Source: Streptomonospora sp. PA3 (GTDB lineage: Bacteria; Actinomycetota; Actinomycetes; Streptosporangiales; Streptosporangiaceae). Taken from it: a DNA stretch of 64,000 nucleotides. Numbering within the stretch: position 1 is the first letter of the stretch; each line of letters starts with the position of its first letter. The notes beneath the pieces were generated by a model. The model made no database searches. It worked only from the letters and a program-made list of their open reading frames with translations, and was not told the origin of the DNA. The position numbers and the translations under genes are program-made. Positions 59,680 through 64,000 of the stretch are shown here, piece by piece. The stretch lies in NCBI RefSeq assembly GCF_009728995.1, contig NZ_VTZW01000019.1, positions 655,601-719,600 of the forward strand, in the 5' to 3' direction.

Positions 59680-60930
59680 ATGGTGAGCAAGACGAGCGTG
59701 CACGCGCTCGCCGACGCCCTCCGCAAGGACGCTGTCGGCGGCTTCCTGCTGATCGGCGCAGCACTGGTGGCGCTCGCCTGGGCCAATTCCCCCTGGGCGC
59801 ACCTGTACGAGACCATCCGCGGTTTCACGGTCGGCCCCTCGCAGCCGCTGCATCTGGATCTCACCGTCGAGCACTGGGCGGCCGACGGGATCCTCGCGCT
59901 GTTCTTCTTCATCATCGGCGCCGAGCTCAAGCAGGAGTTCGTCCACGGCGAGCTGCGCAACCCGCGCCGCGCCATGCTGCCCATCGTCGCCGCCGCCGGC
60001 GGCATGGCCGTGCCGGCACTGATCTTCACCGTTTTCAACCTCGCCGCCCCCGATGCCCTTTCCGGCTGGGGCATCCCCATGGCCACCGACATCGCCTTCG
60101 CGCTGGCCGTCCTTGCGATCATCGGCCGCCACCTGCCTCCGGCGCTGCGCACGTTCCTGCTCACCCTGGCCATCGTCGACGACCTCGGCGCGATCCTGGT
60201 CATCGCCGTCTTCTACACCGACGAACTGCGCTTCCTCGCCCTGGTCGGCGCACTGCTGCTCCTCGCCGTCTTCGGCTACCTCCAGCGGGGCCGCGGACCG
60301 GCCGCCGTGCTCGACCGGTCGCCGGTGCCCAACTGGCTGGTGTATGTACCGCTGGCGTTCGCGATCTGGGCGCTGATGCACGAAAGCGGCGTGCACGCCA
60401 CGATCGCCGGGGTGGCCATGGGCATGCTGATGCGCAGCAGCATCGCCGCGGGCGAGCGCGATTCGCCGCTGCACCGCGCCGAGCACATGCTGCGCCCCTG
60501 GTCGACCGCGCTGGCGCTGCCGATCTTCGCGCTCATGTCGGCGGGTGTGGCGTTCGGCGACGTCGGCGACCTGGCCACCGACCCCGTCGCCCTGGGGGTC
60601 TTCTTCGGCTTGGTCGCGGGCAAGCTCGTGGGCATCCTCGGCGGCGCCTGGATCACCACCCGGCTGACCCGCGCGGAGCTGAACCCCACGCTGAGCTGGT
60701 GGGACATCGCGGGCATGTCGGTGCTGGCCGGAATCGGATTCACCGTCTCCCTGCTGATCACCGAGCTGGCCTATCCGGGATCGGAGTCGATGCTGGAGAA
60801 CGCCAAGGGAGGCGTGCTGCTGGCGTCCGTGGCCGCGACCCTGATCTCCGCCGGCATCCTGGGCTGGCGCAGCGCGCACTACGGGCGCCGCGGGATTCCC
60901 GGCTTGGCCGACGCGCGGGACGGCGGCTGA
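59680..60930 (+). CDS. nhaA: Na+/H+ antiporter NhaA
   Basis: The 416-aa protein has ~11 membrane helices and the NhaA landmarks: ALFFFIIGAELKQEFVHGELRNPRRAMLP, MATDIAFALAVL (Asp137) and TLAIVDDLGAILVIAVFY (Asp167-Asp168, ion site), and SVLAGIGFTVSLLI near the end. It exchanges Na+ or Li+ for protons for pH and salt homeostasis. It starts at ATG 59680 after a ~260-bp gap. Confidence 0.95.
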   Translation: MVSKTSVHALADALRKDAVGGFLLIGAALVALAWANSPWAHLYETIRGFTVGPSQPLHLDLTVEHWAADGILALFFFIIGAELKQEFVHGELRNPRRAMLPIVAAAGGMAVPALIFTVFNLAAPDALSGWGIPMATDIAFALAVLAIIGRHLPPALRTFLLTLAIVDDLGAILVIAVFYTDELRFLALVGALLLLAVFGYLQRGRGPAAVLDRSPVPNWLVYVPLAFAIWALMHESGVHATIAGVAMGMLMRSSIAAGERDSPLHRAEHMLRPWSTALALPIFALMSAGVAFGDVGDLATDPVALGVFFGLVAGKLVGILGGAWITTRLTRAELNPTLSWWDIAGMSVLAGIGFTVSLLITELAYPGSESMLENAKGGVLLASVAATLISAGILGWRSAHYGRRGIPGLADARDGG

Positions 60931-61098
60931 GGAGCCGCGCGGGCGCAGGGCCCGCGCCGATGCCGGGGACGGCTCCGGCCGCGGGCAGCCGGCGGGGATG
61001 CCGCGCGGATGTATTTCCGCGGCGCCTCCGGGTAAGTTGAGCGTTCAACGGGGGTACAGGACGTTCCGCCCGTTCAGCGATGCCCGGAGGGTCACTCG

Positions 61099-62319
61099 AT
61101 GGCTCAAGGCCGGTCGGCCGCCCGGCGCGGCTGCAGGCGCCGCGTCCGGCTCCGGAGCGCGCTGCCTCGGGTCCGGGCGCTGCTGCTGGCCGCGGCGCTG
61201 CTCGCACCGGCCGCCTGCGGTGCGCCGGTGGAGGCCGACGAGCGGGGCACTATCGGCACCGCCGTGGGGACCGGCGCCCCCGGATGGCTGCAGGGCGGCT
61301 ACTCCGGTGACGCGGGCGACGCCGAGGCCGCACGGCTGAACGCCCCCGGCGCGCTGGCGTTCGCCGCCGACGGCACGCTGTTCATCGCCGACACCGACAA
61401 CCAGCGGATCCGCAGCGTCGACCCCGACAGCGGCACGATCAACACCGTCGCCGGCGGCGGGAGCGCGGACTGGGCCGACGCCGAGAGCGCCACCACGGCG
61501 GCGCTGCCGCCGGTCACCGACCTGGCGGTCGACTCCTACGGCGACACGCTCTTCATCGCCTCGATGCTGCACAATCAGGTGGCCGCGGTCGATCTGACCC
61601 ACGGGACGATGCAGATTCTGGCCGGCCGCGACGACGGCGCCCCGGCCCGGATGCGCCCGCGGCAGATGGAGCGCCTGGACGGGCTGTGGTGGCCTACGGG
61701 CGTCGACGTGGGACCCGACGGCACGCTCTACATCGCCGACAGCGGCAACGGCCGAGTGGTGGCCGTGGGCCCGCACGCCGCACGCGACCGGGGGCGCCCC
61801 GAACCCGCCCAGGTGCGGGTCGTCGCCGAGACGCCCGCGTCCCCTCCAGGCGCGGCGGGCGGCGACGGCGGGACGGCCGCGGCCGAGGAGGGCGAGTTCG
61901 GCGAACTGGGGCCGCTGGCCGTGGACGGCGACGGATCGGTGTACTTCGTCGACAACACGGCGGGCCTCAGCAAGATCGACGGCTACGAGAACACCGTCAG
62001 CGCGACGTGGAACCCGCGCCTGCCGCCGCACGCACGCGCCCTGGCCGTCGACCCCGAGGAGGGCACGCTCTTCGCGGCCGACCCCGCCGGCAACCGCGTG
62101 CTGGCGTTCGTGCCGGAGCAGCGGTCGCCGATCCCCGTCGCGGGCACCGGGTCTCATGGCTACACCGGCGACGGCGGACCCGCCGACCGGGCCACGCTGG
62201 ACACTCCGAGCGGGCTCGCGATGAGCCCCGGCGGCGACCTCTACATCGCAGACACCCACAACCACCGGGTCCGCGTCGTCCACGACGTCCGCGCGATCGT
62301 CGGCGAGGATGCTCGCTGA
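61099..62319 (+). CDS. NHL-repeat lipoprotein
   Basis: The 406-aa protein starts with basic residues and a hydrophobic stretch ending LLAPAAC (Cys40, lipobox-like), so it is probably exported and lipid-anchored. Multiple NHL repeats follow (GALAFAADGTLFIADTDNQRIRSV, PTGVDVGPDGTLYIADSGNGRVVAV, GLAMSPGGDLYIADTHNHRVRVV), forming a beta-propeller. Function unknown. GGAGGG lies upstream of the ATG. Confidence 0.85.
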   Translation: MAQGRSAARRGCRRRVRLRSALPRVRALLLAAALLAPAACGAPVEADERGTIGTAVGTGAPGWLQGGYSGDAGDAEAARLNAPGALAFAADGTLFIADTDNQRIRSVDPDSGTINTVAGGGSADWADAESATTAALPPVTDLAVDSYGDTLFIASMLHNQVAAVDLTHGTMQILAGRDDGAPARMRPRQMERLDGLWWPTGVDVGPDGTLYIADSGNGRVVAVGPHAARDRGRPEPAQVRVVAETPASPPGAAGGDGGTAAAEEGEFGELGPLAVDGDGSVYFVDNTAGLSKIDGYENTVSATWNPRLPPHARALAVDPEEGTLFAADPAGNRVLAFVPEQRSPIPVAGTGSHGYTGDGGPADRATLDTPSGLAMSPGGDLYIADTHNHRVRVVHDVRAIVGEDAR

Positions 62320-62339
62320 CGCGGTGGGGGTAGCGGGGG

Positions 62340-62700
62340 CAGCGGGGGCAGTGGAGCGACCGGTCGCCTGTGCGCGAACGGGTGGCGGGCCACCCGGCGG
62401 AGCGGTGCGGACGCCGGGGGCTGGGCCCGCGCGGATCGGTCCGGGTGCCCGCCGGTGCGGGTCCGCGACGAGGGCAGCGAGGCCGGCGGAGGCCTGGGTT
62501 GGGCGGTCATCGGCTGGTGTCGGTGGATGGCGGGTCGCGCGACGGGGGCAGCGGCGCCTGGCGGGGGTGCGCCCGCGCGAATCGGTTCGGGTGCCCGCCG
62601 GTGCGGGCCTGCGACGAGGGCGGCGACGGCGGCGCCCGGTTCGGGCCAGCGGTCACCGGTTGCTGTCGGCGGATGGCCGATCACCCGGCGGGGCGGTTAG
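62340..62700 (+). repeat. Modular repeat, first arm (two ~145-bp units)
   Basis: GCCCGCGCGGATCGGT at 62425 recurs as GCCCGCGCGAATCGGT at 62571, a spacing of 146 bp, followed in each case by CGGGTGCCCGCCGGTGCGGG. Further shared blocks include CACCGGTTGCTGTCGGCGG (near 62650). The units match, in reverse orientation, those at 63290-64000. No coding role is evident. Confidence 0.75.
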
Positions 62701-63127
62701 GGCGGCGCGGCGAGGGAGCGGGGACATTTCGGGCATATCCCTTCGGGTGGGTCGACGATGCCCGCCGATGGCGCGCGGTGTCGCTGCGCGGCACACCTGG
62801 AGCCCCGGATTTTGCGGGATGCGGAAGGAAACCGGGGTGGTTCGCCCGAAATGCCCGGCTGTGGCGGCGGCGGATTCTGCCGGAGCGCCACGAGATGCGC
62901 GGATGGAGCGCTTCGGGCGCGAATTCCACTCCAAACGCCATGATCATCGCCGTCCCGGGCTGCGCGGACCGCCTCGGCGCCCCCGCATACCGGACATCGC
63001 GGGACGATTCAATGCCTGGGATCGCCCGCCGCGCAGCCGGAAGCCGCCCCGGCGGTCGCGCGGCGCTTGTCGTCGCTCCATCGCCGCCCCATAGATTCTC
63101 TATGTCCGGTTTCTGTGTCCGGCTCCC
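62701..63127. other. Central segment between the inverted repeat arms
   Basis: No supported gene. An inverted pair CATTTCGGGC (about 62727) and GCCCGAAATG (about 62844) and a CCCCGG...CCGGGG pairing suggest RNA or DNA secondary structure. Confidence 0.4.
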
Positions 63128-63191
63128 GCGTCGAGGGTGTCCGTGAGGCCACTCTCGGCGCCGAGAGTGGCCTCACGGACACCCTCGACGC
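63128..63191. repeat. Perfect 64-bp palindrome
   Basis: The two 32-bp halves are exact reverse complements with no loop; the centre is GGCGCC and each arm contains TCCGTGAGGCCACTCTCGGC. An AT-rich TTAAATTAAAT follows at 63209-63219, unusual in this DNA. It could extrude as a cruciform or form a very strong hairpin. Confidence 0.9.
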
Positions 63192-63289
63192 AACGGGCGC
63201 GGGAGAGAGTTAAATTAAATCGGGCATTCGGCATTTCGGTCGGGGTGTGCCGATGGATGCGGCGCACCCCGACCGCCCGGCGCCCTTAC

Positions 63290-64000
63290 CGCCTCGTTGC
63301 GTGGGCCACCGGCGGGCAGCGGAACCGGTCCGCGCGGGCTGCACCCCGCGCCGCCCTCGCTGCCCTCGTCGCCCACCCGTACCGGCGGGCACCCGAACCG
63401 ATCAGCGCGGGCTGCACCCCGCGCCGCCCTCGCCGCCTCGTCGGGGGATCAGCCATCCGCCGACAGCAACCGGTGGCCGCCCAACCCGAACCCCCGTCGT
63501 CGCTGCCCTCGTCGCGGACCCGCACCGACGGGCACCGGAACCGGTGGGCACGGGTTGCCCCCCGTGCCGCCCTCGCCGCCTCGTCGGGGGATCAGCCATC
63601 CGCCGACAGCAACCGGTGGCCGCCCAGCCCGAACCCCCGCCGCCCTCGCCGCCTCCGTCGCGTGGGCCACCGGCGGGCACCGGAACCGGTCCGCGCGGGC
63701 TGCACCCCGCGCCGCCCTCGCTGCCCTCGTCGCCCACCCGTACCGGCGGGCACCCGAACCGATCAGCGCGGGCTGCACCCCGTGCCGCCCTCGCCGCCTC
63801 GTCGGGGGATCAGCCATCCGCCGACAGCAACCGGTGGCCGCCCAGCCCGAACCCCCGCCGCCCTCGCCGCCTCCGTCGCGTGGGCCACCGGCGGGCACCG
63901 GAACCGGTCCGCGCGGGCTGCACCCCGCGCCGCCCTCGCTGCCCTCGTCGCCCACCCGTACCGGCGGGCACCCGAACCGATCAGCGCGGGCTGCACCCCG
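63290..64000 (-). repeat. Modular tandem repeats, second arm, reaching the window end
   Basis: GTGGGCCACC... begins units at 63301, 63662 and 63880; CGGGGGATCAGCCATCC occurs at 63442, 63585 and 63803. Intervals are 143, 218 and 361 (143+218), so units of ~143 bp and ~75 bp combine. Copies are nearly identical, implying recent expansion. They are the reverse complement of units at 62340-62700 and continue past the edge. Confidence 0.85.

Noticed and set aside
62309..63094. Plus-strand open frames in the repeat region
   Set aside because: They consist of translated repeat units, change with frame and have no start signals or domains.

Overview
The window is very GC-rich actinobacterial chromosome (GTG starts, leaderless promoters, RbpA, WhiA, SteA/SteB). 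Gene content and order look like a Nocardiopsaceae-type actinomycete (Nocardiopsis/Streptomonospora relatives). That placement is inferred from style and synteny, not from a marker gene. No rRNA, tRNA or complete mobile element was recognised.

The left end (1-8030) holds the most unusual material, a type III CRISPR-Cas effector locus on the minus strand. It has a Cas6-family RNase, a 110-aa protein of unknown role, a run of roughly 60-bp-spaced short palindromic repeats (possibly a decayed CRISPR array), a two-CARF protein with a PD-(D/E)xK nuclease core, a Cas10 with an AGDD palm motif and no HD domain, a RAMP protein and a Csx10-like RAMP that runs off the left edge. The last three genes overlap by GTGA. 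No cas1 or cas2 is visible. Next come two proteins of unknown function, a Phd/RelE-type toxin-antitoxin pair and a small Cys-containing protein behind a palindromic promoter (8250-10975).

From 11.2 to 22.4 kb lies a complete histidine-utilisation cluster (hutH, hutU, an M20 amidohydrolase, hutF, hutI) flanked by LysR and IclR regulators. The M20 enzyme probably replaces the missing HutG deformylase. A decayed copy of the hutF 5' end sits directly upstream of hutF. An ACT-GNAT fusion protein lies downstream.

From 22.4 to 36.4 kb are conserved housekeeping genes: rbpA, secG, tpiA, pgk, gap (with a DasR-like operator upstream), whiA, yvcK, rapZ and uvrC, with a DUF488 gene inserted between whiA and yvcK. 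An MscS channel, a Rieske lipoprotein behind a BlaI/CopY-like operator and two RDD membrane proteins follow. From 36.4 to 47.7 kb come uvrA (behind a LexA box and a TATAGT -10), terC (behind a probable yybP-ykoY manganese riboswitch), steB, steA, recN, nadK and tlyA.

From 47.9 to 62.3 kb are a short UvrA-like ABC protein divergent from a WYL regulator, two small unknowns, an SCP2-domain protein, a DUF1015 protein, a NagD-like HAD phosphatase, an SSB-like protein, an MBL-fold hydrolase, a NUDIX hydrolase, NhaA and an NHL-repeat lipoprotein. The right end (62.3-64.0 kb) appears gene-free. It contains modular ~143-218 bp repeats in two opposite orientations around a centre that carries a perfect 64-bp palindrome.
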